From Acidobacteria bacterium UBA2994 (GTDB taxonomy: Bacteria; Acidobacteriota; Vicinamibacteria; Vicinamibacterales; UBA8438): DNA of 7,715 bases. The DNA is taken from contig DEAA01000048.1 in NCBI GenBank assembly GCA_002346545.1, positions 1-7,715 of the forward strand, written 5' to 3'. A program made the position numbers and the translations under genes. This document shows, piece by piece, positions 1-6,112 of the stretch (its first letter is position 1; each line of letters starts with the position of its first letter). Below the pieces are notes generated by a model. The model was not told where the DNA came from. It saw only the letters and a list, made by a program, of their open reading frames with translations, and ran no database searches.

Positions 1-556
1 CTCACCCGCCTTGACACTTTCCGCTTCGATTACAGCCCGATCACGGAGCGACCGACGATTTCGTGGCCGAATGGGGCCCGAGTGGCGTTCTATGTCGGGC
101 TGAACATCGAGCACTATCAGATCGACAAGCCCTCCACGAGCATCTTCGGCGGTACCGCGATGCTGCAGCCGGATCCTTCGGGAGCTGGGGTATGACTACG
201 TCCTGGACTGGACGAACGACGATCAGCCGTATCCGCTGAACGTCGACGGGATGTTCAGCGTTCCCTACACGATAGAACTCAACGATGTGACGATGTTCGT
301 GAGTAAGAGCTATACCGGCCCGCAGTTCCTGGAAGCGGTGATCGACCAGTTCGATCAGCTCTATTCAGACTCCGAGCACTCGGGTCGCGTCATGTCGCTG
401 CCGTTGCACCCGTTCATCGTCGGCCAGCCGTTCCGCCACCGCTACCTTGATCGGGCCCTCGAGCACATCACGTCTCACGATGGTGTCTGGGTGACGACGA
501 GCGATGCCATCGCGGCGCACTATCAGTCGACGGGGAACAGGAGAGCCGATTCGTGA
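1..556 (+). pseudogene. Polysaccharide deacetylase / allantoinase-like (PuuE-type) gene, internally deleted and frameshifted; 5' end outside window
   Basis: Bases 1-195 are open in frame 1 and encode the start of a CE4 polysaccharide-deacetylase domain of the PuuE-like type: RFDYSPITERP, then WPNGARVAFYVGLNIEHY, then a short loop ending LQPDP. That frame stops at TGA 193-195. From about 176 the homology resumes in frame 2 with LRELGYDYVLDWTNDDQPYP, SVPYTIELND and [20 protein letters not shown], and ends at TGA 554-556. From family knowledge, roughly 100-120 residues normally separate these blocks, including the WRDYG and catalytic His segments. They are missing, and the join lies near 171-180. 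A 101-residue ORF from ATG 251 remains but is only the C-terminal portion. Intact relatives hydrolyse amide bonds in small N-rich compounds such as allantoin, or deacetylate sugars. The stop overlaps the next gene's GTG start, suggesting a former operon. The family call is confident; the exact substrate is unknown. Confidence 0.8.
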
Positions 557-1218
557 CGAATACGGAGCTGATCGATGAGTACGCACGGCTGCGCGACGAG
601 TTCAAGGCCAAGGGATTGGGCGGCCGGATCGGCTACGGCGAGAAGCCGGCGCTGCTGATCGTCGACTTGATCACCGGATTCACGGACAGCCGTTCGCCCC
701 TGTCAGGCGAACTGGAGTCACAGCTGGCCGCCACCAATGCCTTACTCGTCCCCGCCCGTGAACTCGAGATCCCCATCTTCTTCTCGACGGTCGCGTACGA
801 CACCGAATTGCAGGAGGCGGGGCTCTGGATCAAGAAGATCCCGTCCAACCACCTGTTGGTGGAGGGCAGCGAATGGGTGGAGGTCGACAGCAGGCTGGGC
901 CAGCTGCCCCACGAGATGACCCTGGTGAAGAAGTACGCATCCTGCTTCTTCGGAACTGATCTCGCCGCACGCTTGATCTCACGGGGTGTCGACACCATCA
1001 TCATCGTCGGCTGCACCACCAGTGGGTGCGTGCGCGCCTCGGCGGTTGACGCCTGCTCCTACGGCTTCCACACCATCGTCGTCGAAGAGGCAGTCGGCGA
1101 CCGGGCAGCCCTTCCGCACCTGGCCAGCCTCTTTGACATCGACGCGAAGTACGGCGATGTCGTCAGCCTCGACGACGCACGTGCTTACCTGCGGGGGCTT
1201 GCGCAACAGAACGATTGA
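553..1218 (+). CDS. Cysteine hydrolase, isochorismatase-like / N-carbamoylsarcosine amidase family
   Basis: A 221-residue protein of normal family length. The catalytic triad can be read directly: Asp38 in [10 protein letters not shown], Lys126 in [14 protein letters not shown], and the nucleophile Cys159 in [16 protein letters not shown]. The [12 protein letters not shown] block and the N-terminal R-x-G-Y/F-G-x-K/R-P-A-L-x-x-VD are typical of the N-carbamoylsarcosine amidohydrolase branch, which hydrolyses C-N bonds of carbamoyl or amide substrates in the cytoplasm; the actual substrate cannot be told. The GTG start at 553 overlaps the upstream stop (GTGA) and has AGGAG at 539-543, 9 nt upstream, so translation is probably coupled to the deacetylase pseudogene. 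It is the only metabolic gene on the left side that looks intact. The last few residues (after about RAYLRG) run into a suspected rearrangement, so the C-terminal tail may not be original. Confidence 0.85.
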   Translation: MTNTELIDEYARLRDEFKAKGLGGRIGYGEKPALLIVDLITGFTDSRSPLSGELESQLAATNALLVPARELEIPIFFSTVAYDTELQEAGLWIKKIPSNHLLVEGSEWVEVDSRLGQLPHEMTLVKKYASCFFGTDLAARLISRGVDTIIIVGCTTSGCVRASAVDACSYGFHTIVVEEAVGDRAALPHLASLFDIDAKYGDVVSLDDARAYLRGLAQQND

Positions 1219-1269
1219 CTGCAGTAACGCCGTGGGGCCAACTTCCTCTGTGCGGAATATTGAACCGGC

Positions 1270-1662
1270 GTGCAGGCCGAGATCCCGCAGATGCTGGCGC
1301 AGGGCGGCGGATCCATCATCAACACCGCCTCGTCCCTCGGGCAGGTCGCCATCGCCCACCAGTCCGCCTACGTCACGTCGAAGCACGGCGTCATCGGCCT
1401 CACCCGAGCCGCCGCGGTGGAGTACTCCGACAAAGGCATCCGCGTGAACGCAGTGCTGCCCGGGGTGATCCAGACGCCAATGATAGACGCGCTGGAGGAG
1501 ACCTACCCCGGCTTCAAGGACGCGCTGCTGACGAAGCACCCGATCGGCCGACTCGGCACGCCGCACGACATCGCCGAGATGGTCGCGTGGCTCGGTTCCG
1601 ACGCGGCCGCCTTCGCGACCGGCGCGCAGTTCGCCGTCGACGGCGGGTACCTCGCGATTTAG
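1270..1662 (+). pseudogene. Short-chain dehydrogenase/reductase (SDR), C-terminal half only
   Basis: The frame carries classical SDR landmarks of the C-terminal half. Numbering from GTG 1270 these are GGGSIINTASSLG with probable catalytic Ser21, Tyr34-x3-Lys38 in AYVTSKHGV, IRVNAVLPGVIQTPM after the active site, and the C-terminal GAQFAVDGGYLAI. Classical SDRs are about 250 residues. Here about 115 N-terminal residues are absent, including the TGxxxGxG cofactor-binding motif and the NAG segment, and an in-frame TGA lies at 1261-1263. The four codons 1264-1275 read TGVQ, close to the conserved NLTGV that normally precedes this block. No good ribosome binding site precedes GTG 1270. Family membership is clear. 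The fragment cannot bind NAD(P) as it stands, so it is called a pseudogene. Its position after a hydrolase suggests it once belonged to the same catabolic operon. Confidence 0.82.
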
Positions 1663-1675
1663 ACGAGGTGGCCAC

Positions 1676-1723
1676 GACGGACGGGAGGCACGGTGTCAGC
1701 TGACACCGTGCCTCACGTCCGTC
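1676..1723. terminator. Bidirectional hairpin terminator between convergent SDR remnants
   Basis: Inverted repeat centred at 1699/1700. Pairing runs from 1676 to 1723 with one mismatch (1684/1715), giving 23 of 24 pairs; the inner arms read GAGGCACGGTGTCAG and its exact complement. It sits 13 bases after the + strand SDR stop and 24 bases from the end of the minus-strand SDR, where a shared terminator is expected. There is no T-run on either side, as is common in high-GC actinobacteria. It could also be a protein-binding palindrome, but the tail-to-tail context favours termination. Confidence 0.75.
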
Positions 1724-1747
1724 ACCGGTCGCGCCGCGACCCGCGTG

Positions 1748-2092
1748 TCAGCCGTTCTTCGCGGCCAGTCGGTCCGTCTCGCTGTCGTTCCGCCACCCGG
1801 CGGTCGCGCCGCCGTCGACGCTGTAGTTCTGTCCGGTCACCCAAGAGGACTCGTCGGAGGCCAGGTAGAGCGGCATGTACGCGATGTCCTCGCCCGTGCC
1901 GGGGCGTTGAATGAGCGCGTTGCCGACCTGCCAGGCCTTGCCCTCCGCATCCACCGCCTTGTCCGTCGCCGGGGTGCTGACGAAGCCAGGCGAGATCGAG
2001 TTCGCGCGGACGCCGTAGCGGGCGCCCTCCGCAGCGAGCGACTTCGTCATCGCGATGACGCCGCCCTTCGCGGTGGTGTGCGCGACCTGGCG
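1748..2092 (-). pseudogene. Second SDR oxidoreductase, C-terminal half only
   Basis: Read on the minus strand from about 2092, the frame begins [20 protein letters not shown], continues YGVRANSISPGFVSTPATDK, and ends with SWVTGQNYSVDGGATAGW and a short tail to TGA at 1750-1748. These are the active-site helix, the PG motif and the C-terminal Rossmann strand of a classical SDR. The usual Tyr of YxxxK is His here (HTTAK), as I recall from a subgroup of SDR-like proteins, so this copy may already have been atypical. About 150 N-terminal residues, including the cofactor-binding glycine motif, are missing because homology stops at 2092, where lsr2-like coding begins on the other strand. An ATG at 2050 exists but lies inside the domain after the active site. 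It is convergent with the first SDR remnant and is not a duplicate of it, since the residues differ throughout. Confidence 0.8.
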
Positions 2093-2337
2093 AGCGGCTC
2101 GATCCCGCGACCTTCGCGATCGACGGAAAGCAACTCGAGATCGATCTCGAGTTCGAGGCCTGGGCCAAGAGCGCGCGCCGCATCGGCGCAGCCACCCGGC
2201 GTCCGGCGAGGACGTCGCGGGGCGGACGGGCCGATCTCAACACGGTGCGTGAATGGGCCAGTCAGAACGGACACCAGGTCAGCGATCGCGGCAGGGTTCC
2301 CGCGTCCATCCTCGAGGCGTACGACGCGGCGCACTGA
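2092..2337 (+). pseudogene. lsr2: Lsr2-like nucleoid-associated protein remnant, 5' end missing
   Basis: The frame, open from 2059, reads as an Lsr2 relative. [16 protein letters not shown] matches the N-terminal dimerisation strand region, [10 protein letters not shown] the following helix, then a basic Ala/Arg-rich linker. The last part, [20 protein letters not shown] plus ILEAYDAAH, is the C-terminal DNA-binding domain with the minor-groove RGR motif. Lsr2 proteins are about 105-115 residues; here only 81 are left. There is no ATG, GTG or TTG between the upstream stop (2056-2058) and GTG 2245, so the DNA-binding domain could only be made from that internal GTG. The step from EIDL straight to FEAW also looks shorter than usual, suggesting a second small internal loss at the palindrome 2132-2153. 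Lsr2 silences AT-rich, often foreign, DNA. The stop is 5 bases from the convergent AbiEii stop. Confidence 0.8.
2132..2153. repeat. 22-bp perfect palindrome inside the lsr2 remnant
   Basis: The sequence is its own reverse complement over 22 bases, centred at 2142/2143, with each half reading AACTCGAGATC and complement. It encodes QLEIDLEF in the lsr2 frame, the point where the protein looks shortened against the family. No protein-binding role is indicated. A palindrome at a suspected deletion join is compatible with slippage or hairpin-mediated loss, but that is inference. Confidence 0.6.
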
Positions 2338-2342
2338 CGCGG

Positions 2343-3401
2343 TCACTCCTGGGCTGAGCCGCGCGCTGCGCGCCAGTGCTCCGTGACGGGATAACCGGAG
2401 CGCACGTGCGCGCGCACGTGGACCTCCCCCGAAGGGGATCCGCTGCCGCCCGGCTCCGGCGGCGGAGGGTTCTGTGTCCAGCCTGAGCCAGGGACCCAGA
2501 CCGTCCCCGGTTGCACGGGCGCGTCGGCGAGCGCGGGATCGATCAGCTGACGCGCGAGAGCCACGGCCTCACCCAGATCGGTGATCCCGCCGGCTGAGGG
2601 CGTGCCGGCCGCGAGCACCCGGTAGGGACCGTCCCAACCGTCCGGGACCGTGAACGTAGTGAACGAGTCGAGCTTTGACAGTGCACGCTTCGCGTCGATG
2701 GCCATCTGCAGCTCGCGCAGGTCGACGCGCTGCGTGCGTGCAATGGTGACGATGTCCACCAGGTCTTTCGCGCGGCTGCTGGGGCGGCCGTTGTAGGTGC
2801 TCATCGTCGCAGTGACCTTCTCCGCGACCTGATCGGAGATCGGGAACAGCCGGTAGGGGTGCGACGGGACCGGCCGCCCCAGCTGCAGCCGCGTCGACGG
2901 CTCGATCGTCTCGACGCGGCCGACCGGGGGAGGGCCGACGACCACGTCGATGGGGATGTCGGAGATCCTCCGGCCGGTGTTCGCGTCCAGACATGTGAAC
3001 ACCAGGCGCCGGGTCGCGACACCCGGCTGGTTCTCTCCTCGCCCGGTCGCACGGGCACGGGTGAGCTGGAACCGCACATGGTCGCCGAGATCACGCGCGG
3101 CTGCCTGCTCGAGCGCCTGCTGCGCGGCATCCAGATCGGCGGCGCCGGTCGAGGCCAGATCCAGGTCTTTCGTCGACCGTGACTTCGGCACCCGGGCGAG
3201 CATCGCCGTGCCGCCCTTGAGCAGCCACTCGGACTCTTCCCCCTCCGCAAAGACCCGGCTGAGGAAACGATCGTGCTGTGCCTGCACGATCTGCGCATTC
3301 ACATCCAGCGCGCTCGCGCCGTCACCGGCTGCCTTCGTCGCGGCCGCCTTGATCGCCTGCGCAAGCCCCGTCCAGTCTTTGTAGCCGTCGGGCTCAGGCA
3401 T
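2343..3401 (-). CDS. abiEii: AbiEii toxin, nucleotidyltransferase (type IV toxin-antitoxin / abortive infection)
   Basis: A 352-residue protein from ATG 3401. Nucleotidyltransferase motifs are in order: WLLKGGTAMLARVP (GGT at 63-65), STKDLDLAS with Asp79 and Asp81 as probable metal ligands, DIPIDVVVG with Asp152, and the family-specific block VAEKV (Lys195) through RAKDLVDIV (210-217). AbiEii/MenA-type enzymes use nucleotides and stall growth; some members modify tRNA 3' ends. Residues from about 298 form a Pro/Gly-rich tail (WVPGSGWTQNPPPPEPGG) that is unlikely to be catalytic. A longer frame to 3461 exists, but ATG 3401 is preferred because it overlaps the AbiEi stop by 8 bases, the usual bicistronic arrangement. 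It faces the lsr2 remnant tail to tail. Action is expected in the cytoplasm, neutralised by AbiEi lowering its expression or counteracting its effect rather than by a tight complex. Confidence 0.9.
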   Translation of the reverse strand: MPEPDGYKDWTGLAQAIKAAATKAAGDGASALDVNAQIVQAQHDRFLSRVFAEGEESEWLLKGGTAMLARVPKSRSTKDLDLASTGAADLDAAQQALEQAAARDLGDHVRFQLTRARATGRGENQPGVATRRLVFTCLDANTGRRISDIPIDVVVGPPPVGRVETIEPSTRLQLGRPVPSHPYRLFPISDQVAEKVTATMSTYNGRPSSRAKDLVDIVTIARTQRVDLRELQMAIDAKRALSKLDSFTTFTVPDGWDGPYRVLAAGTPSAGGITDLGEAVALARQLIDPALADAPVQPGTVWVPGSGWTQNPPPPEPGGSGSPSGEVHVRAHVRSGYPVTEHWRAARGSAQE

Positions 3402-4053
3402 CGGCCGGCACCACCGCGTCGACGCCCGCAAGAGCGAGCAGATCAGCCGCGAGCGCGGCACCCGAGGGGTACTTGTTGGGCTTGGCCAGCGGCTCCAGAT
3501 ACTCGGTCAGGCGGGCGGGGGAGAGCAGCTTTCCCGCGTCCGCGGCGTCGGCGAGCGCATCGGCGACGAGGGAGCGGTCGACCCACTGCTCGATCAGGTC
3601 GGCGATCGTGCGCTCGACGCTCATGGTCGGCATCCCGTCGACGGAGACCACCTCGGTGGGCGCGAGCTCGCGGGTGCGGAGCCGCACCCCGTCCAGGCGG
3701 GTACCGCGGCGGGTGGGAACGACGAACTCGAGTGGCCCGGGGAACCAGTCGCCGATGCCATGCAGCTGCGCGGCCGTCTGGCCTGCGGCGACGACGGGCG
3801 GGACGCCGGTGTCTGTGCGGGGACGGTCGGCGCCGCCGAGGGCGAGCCAGGTCGCGAGGATCGCCTCCTGCTCGTGCTCTGGCGCGCCGGCGAGGCGGTA
3901 GACGCCGCGCGCGACGCGGATGAGCGCGCCGCTGTTGGCGAGGCGCGTCAGGGTCGGGCGCGCCACGCCAGCCTCGAGCGCCTGGGCGGTGGTCACCAGG
4001 CCCCAACGCTGTGACGCGAGCTCGCCCAGACGAGCGAAAGTTGATCCTGCCAT
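3394..4053 (-). CDS. abiEi: AbiEi antitoxin / autoregulatory winged-HTH protein
   Basis: A 219-residue protein from ATG 4053. Residues 10-55 form the winged-HTH 'AbiEi antitoxin' domain: QRWGLVTTAQALEAGVARPTLTRL, then the wing LIRVARGVYRLAG. The C-terminal part includes QTAAQLHGIGDW, FVVPTRRG and SVERTIADLIEQW, all typical of this family. Studied AbiEi proteins bind inverted repeats in their own promoter and repress the operon as well as countering AbiEii. The frame could extend to 4128, but ATG 4053 is chosen because the domain starts right after it and a -10-like TACACT lies just ahead, so the longer start would lie upstream of the promoter. It is the first gene of the pair; its stop overlaps the toxin start. 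Divergent from the operon at 4206, with 152 bases between. Confidence 0.9.
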   Translation of the reverse strand: MAGSTFARLGELASQRWGLVTTAQALEAGVARPTLTRLANSGALIRVARGVYRLAGAPEHEQEAILATWLALGGADRPRTDTGVPPVVAAGQTAAQLHGIGDWFPGPLEFVVPTRRGTRLDGVRLRTRELAPTEVVSVDGMPTMSVERTIADLIEQWVDRSLVADALADAADAGKLLSPARLTEYLEPLAKPNKYPSGAALAADLLALAGVDAVVPADA

Positions 4054-4059
4054 GCGCAC

Positions 4060-4065
4060 AGTGTA
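4060..4065 (-). promoter_or_regulatory. Probable -10 box of the abiE operon (leaderless)
   Basis: On the minus strand TACACT ends six bases before the AbiEi ATG (4053). A transcript starting about seven bases downstream of it would begin at or next to the ATG, and there is no purine-rich ribosome binding site in between, so translation is probably leaderless, a common arrangement in actinobacteria. The best-spaced -35 candidate (CAACGT, 4088-4083) is poor. Confidence 0.45.
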
Positions 4066-4076
4066 GCGAGAAACCG

Positions 4077-4088
4077 CAACAAACGTTG
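4077..4088. promoter_or_regulatory. Short inverted repeat upstream of abiEi, possible operator
   Basis: CAAC-AAAC-GTTG lies over the presumed -35 region of the abiE promoter. AbiEi proteins are known to repress their own promoter through inverted repeats, and the position fits, but the arms are only four bases and could occur by chance. Confidence 0.25.
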
Positions 4089-4120
4089 TAGCTCGTTCAG
4101 ATTGTCGACTTCGAGCCTCT

Positions 4121-4164
4121 GGGGCCACCCCTTAGCAGTGAGGGGGTTCCAAACCCTCGGGAAC
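4121..4164. repeat. Cluster of small hairpins in the divergent intergenic region
   Basis: Three overlapping inverted repeats: GGGG-CCA-CCCC (4121-4131), CCCCT with AGGGG around an 8-base loop (4128-4145), and GTTCC with GGAAC around a 9-base spacer (4146-4164). They lie between abiEi and the 4206 operon, directly upstream of the 22-bp operator palindrome. They could insulate the divergent transcripts or bind a regulator. No function can be assigned. Confidence 0.35.
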
Positions 4165-4165
4165 G

Positions 4166-4187
4166 GGTTATATTCGGGAATATAACC
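4166..4187 (+). promoter_or_regulatory. Palindromic operator / promoter of the five-gene operon
   Basis: GGTTATATTC, two bases, then GAATATAACC: a perfect 10-bp inverted repeat. It is AT-rich in a very GC-rich background and contains TATATT (4169-4174), a good -10 candidate. A strong Shine-Dalgarno stretch AGGAGGAG (4195-4202) and the ATG at 4206 follow. A dimeric repressor bound here would block the promoter. The same 10-mer occurs at 7422-7431 upstream of the HTH regulator gene, suggesting shared control. Confidence 0.65.
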
Positions 4188-4205
4188 ATCTGTGAGGAGG
4201 AGAAG

Positions 4206-5090
4206 ATGCGGACCCACACCTGCCCGCCGGACCACAAGCACGGGCTGACCTCCACCTGCTACGTCGTCCACCTCTGCGGGTGCCGCGCCTGCATGGACGG
4301 CAACGCGCGCCGCCGCCGCGACCGCTACCGTCTCCTGGCCTACGGGCGATACCAGGACGCGCACCAACCCATCGAGCCGATCCGGCAGCACCTGCAGGCA
4401 CTGGTCGACACCGGGATGATCCCCGAACGGATCGCCATCAGCGCCGGCGTCGGCGGCGCCACGGTCCGTCGCCTGCTCAACAGCGAGACGGCACGGTTCG
4501 TCACCGGCGCCACCGCCCGCAAACTCCTCGCAGTCACCCCCGACAGCAGCACTCTCGCCGCGCAGGGCCGAGTCAACGGCCGCGGCACCCGCCGGCGCCT
4601 CCAGGCTCTGGCCGCGATCGGATGGAACCACCACGAGATCGCACGCCGACTCGGCTACCCGCGCTGGAAGGTCAACAAGGCACTCGAAGGCGCCTACGTG
4701 GACATCCGTGTCCACGACGACATCGCCGCGCTCTACGACGAGCTCTGGGACCAGCAGCCCCCCACCCACACCCGAGCGCAGCGGGTCGGCCGCTCCTACG
4801 CACTCACGGTCGCACGCCGGCACGGCTGGCTGCCGCCGCTGGCCTGGGACGACATCGACACCGACCCGGCACCGCCCACAGCCGGGCAGGAACCCCTGCT
4901 CGACGAGATCGCGATCGAGCTCGCTCTCGCCGGCCAGAACGTCCGCCTCACCCGAGACGAGCGCCTCGAAGCCACCCGACGCGGGACCGAACGCGGACTC
5001 AGCCTCACCCAGCTCAGCGACCTGCTCGGCGTCGACGTCCGCACCATCGACCGCGACCGTGACGACCTCGGACTCCGGCAGGCCGCCTGA
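4206..5090 (+). CDS. Cys-rich, multi-HTH DNA-binding protein (phage/mobile-element type)
   Basis: A 294-residue protein. Residues 6-29 hold Cys6, His10, His12, Cys18, His22, Cys24, Cys26 and Cys29 (ending CGCRAC), which looks like a small zinc-binding knuckle, followed by the basic NARRRRDRY. At least three helix-turn-helix-like segments follow: about 68-91 (PERIAISAGVGGATVRRLL), 130-160 (LQALAAIGWNHHEIARRLG and onward) and 262-287 (RGLSLTQLSDLLGVDVRTID). Between them lies LPPLAWDDIDTD (209-220), a motif I recall from many actinobacterial and actinophage HTH proteins. The role is probably as a DNA-binding regulator or element-maintenance protein; no enzymatic domain is seen. First gene of the operon, with an excellent ribosome binding site at 4195-4202. 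Its TGA overlaps the next ATG by one base. The true start is well supported by the Shine-Dalgarno spacing. Confidence 0.8.
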   Translation: MRTHTCPPDHKHGLTSTCYVVHLCGCRACMDGNARRRRDRYRLLAYGRYQDAHQPIEPIRQHLQALVDTGMIPERIAISAGVGGATVRRLLNSETARFVTGATARKLLAVTPDSSTLAAQGRVNGRGTRRRLQALAAIGWNHHEIARRLGYPRWKVNKALEGAYVDIRVHDDIAALYDELWDQQPPTHTRAQRVGRSYALTVARRHGWLPPLAWDDIDTDPAPPTAGQEPLLDEIAIELALAGQNVRLTRDERLEATRRGTERGLSLTQLSDLLGVDVRTIDRDRDDLGLRQAA

Positions 5091-5341
5091 TGAGCAAGAC
5101 GCTCGACATCCTCGAAGCCGCCCTGCACGGCACCACCGCCGGCTACCTGGCCGGATGCCGCAGCAAGGGAGGATGCCCGAACCACGGCAACCGCCAGCTG
5201 CTCACCTGCACCGAAGCGGCCCGCGCCCGCCGCCACTACTTCTCGCTCGCCTCGCTCGAGGAGACCGAGCCGATCACCCGGCAGATGCTCCGCGACGCCA
5301 AGAACAGCCCCTTCGCACCGAAAGAAGCCGCAGATGTCTGA
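5090..5341 (+). CDS. Small Cys-rich protein, possible zinc-binding, unknown function
   Basis: An 83-residue protein starting at the ATG that overlaps the previous stop (TGATG), so probably translationally coupled; it has no strong ribosome binding site of its own. The core HGTTAGYLAGCRSKGGCP, then NHGN and LLTCTEAARARR, carries Cys23, Cys29 and Cys40 with nearby His residues. The HGT-x2-GY-x2-GC pattern recalls the N-terminal knuckle of the preceding gene and small proteins of actinophages. A role as an accessory partner of the upstream DNA-binding protein is plausible but unproven. No membrane segment or enzyme motif is visible. Confidence 0.7.
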   Translation: MSKTLDILEAALHGTTAGYLAGCRSKGGCPNHGNRQLLTCTEAARARRHYFSLASLEETEPITRQMLRDAKNSPFAPKEAADV

Positions 5342-5636
5342 CCAGCCGAACACCTTCACCATCGACTCCACCAAAGAGGGAGAGTGGCTGCGGGTCGTCC
5401 GCGCGCTCGGCGGCCATCGCTGGGCCCTGTCGCTGCGCTTCAACCCCCTCCCGCTGACTCAGCGAGGCGCCCGGCACACCCGGCCAACGCGGCAGCCCAC
5501 ACCCCACGCGGCAGCAGGCCACGGGCCGAACGCGAGACTGCACCTGCCCAGCTGCGCGATCTCCCCCCAGCTCGGCAACGGCCGCGGCGCCCACCTCAAG
5601 CAGATCCCCCACCTGGGCCGAACCGAGGAGCACTGA
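5334..5636 (+). CDS. Hypothetical protein, operon gene 3
   Basis: A 100-residue protein whose ATG lies inside the end of the previous gene (8-base overlap), with a weak purine stretch GAAAGAA upstream. The N-terminal third (FTIDSTKEGEWLRVVRALGG, then HRWALSLRF) looks like two or three beta strands. The remainder is rich in Pro, His, Arg and Gly and probably disordered. I do not recognise a family. Codon bias weakens in the middle (about 5455-5520), so a frameshift or fast-evolving segment cannot be excluded. The overlapping start and the exact TGATG junction downstream support it as a real gene. Confidence 0.55.
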   Translation: MSDQPNTFTIDSTKEGEWLRVVRALGGHRWALSLRFNPLPLTQRGARHTRPTRQPTPHAAAGHGPNARLHLPSCAISPQLGNGRGAHLKQIPHLGRTEEH

Positions 5637-6112
5637 TGACCGACATCGCCGTGCGCCTCCAGGAAGCCATGACCATCCAGACCGGCACACCCGTCACCGT
5701 CCGATGGAGCTTCCGCGAGTTCGCGCTCAACTGCACCCGCCGCGACGGCCGCCCCCTCACCCAACGGATGCACAGGCTCTTCCAGACGCTGCTCAACCGT
5801 GAAGCGCTCCGCGAGCTCACTCCAGGAGAAGACCCAACGATGGGATCCCGCGCAACCCTCATCGAGATCATCGACGACCTCGCCGTCAGCGCCGACCACC
5901 AAGGCGCCCGCGCGGCCGCGCTCGCCGAGGTCCTCCTCAGTGCCGGCATGTTCCACCTCGGCGACCAGCTCCGCCGCCAGAGCCACGCACTCTCAGAGCT
6001 CGACGCCGACGACGAAACCCTCGAGGTCATCGACGAGGCACGCACCCAGATCGCCCGAACCATACTGCTGCTCGACCAAGCCGACACCGCACAGGCAAAG
6101 GAGCGCAGATGA
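5636..6112 (+). CDS. Hypothetical helical protein, operon gene 4
   Basis: A 158-residue protein. ATG 5636 overlaps the preceding stop (TGATG) and has GAGGAG at 5625-5630, five bases upstream, which decides this start over longer readings of the frame. No domain is recognised. Residues 25-60 are basic (WSFREFALNCTRRDGRP and on). Residues 71-150 are predicted mainly helical and acidic, with Ala/Leu repeats typical of a helical bundle or coiled coil. A second good ribosome binding site (AGGAGA at 5824-5829) before ATG 5839 could give a shorter 90-residue product, MGSRATLIEIIDDL and onward. The stop overlaps the next ATG by four bases (ATGA). Confidence 0.65.
   Translation: MTDIAVRLQEAMTIQTGTPVTVRWSFREFALNCTRRDGRPLTQRMHRLFQTLLNREALRELTPGEDPTMGSRATLIEIIDDLAVSADHQGARAAALAEVLLSAGMFHLGDQLRRQSHALSELDADDETLEVIDEARTQIARTILLLDQADTAQAKERR

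Noticed and set aside
1745..2386. Long + strand frame across the second SDR and lsr2 remnant
   Set aside because: The protein is Arg/Pro-rich without motifs, and the region is explained by SDR on the minus strand and Lsr2 in another + frame.
2801..3384. Several open frames on both strands within the abiEii region
   Set aside because: All overlap the toxin's nucleotidyltransferase motifs and show no family features.
4138..4160. T-arm-like sequence (five-pair stem around TTCCAAA) suggesting a tRNA end or attachment site
   Set aside because: The loop lacks the conserved TTCRA pattern, no anticodon or D arm can be drawn upstream, and no integrase gene or direct repeat is visible.
3993..4823. 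Long minus-strand open frame opposite the start of the HTH operon
   Set aside because: It runs antisense to the well-supported HTH gene and into the abiEi 5' region, with no recognisable motifs; high-GC shadow.
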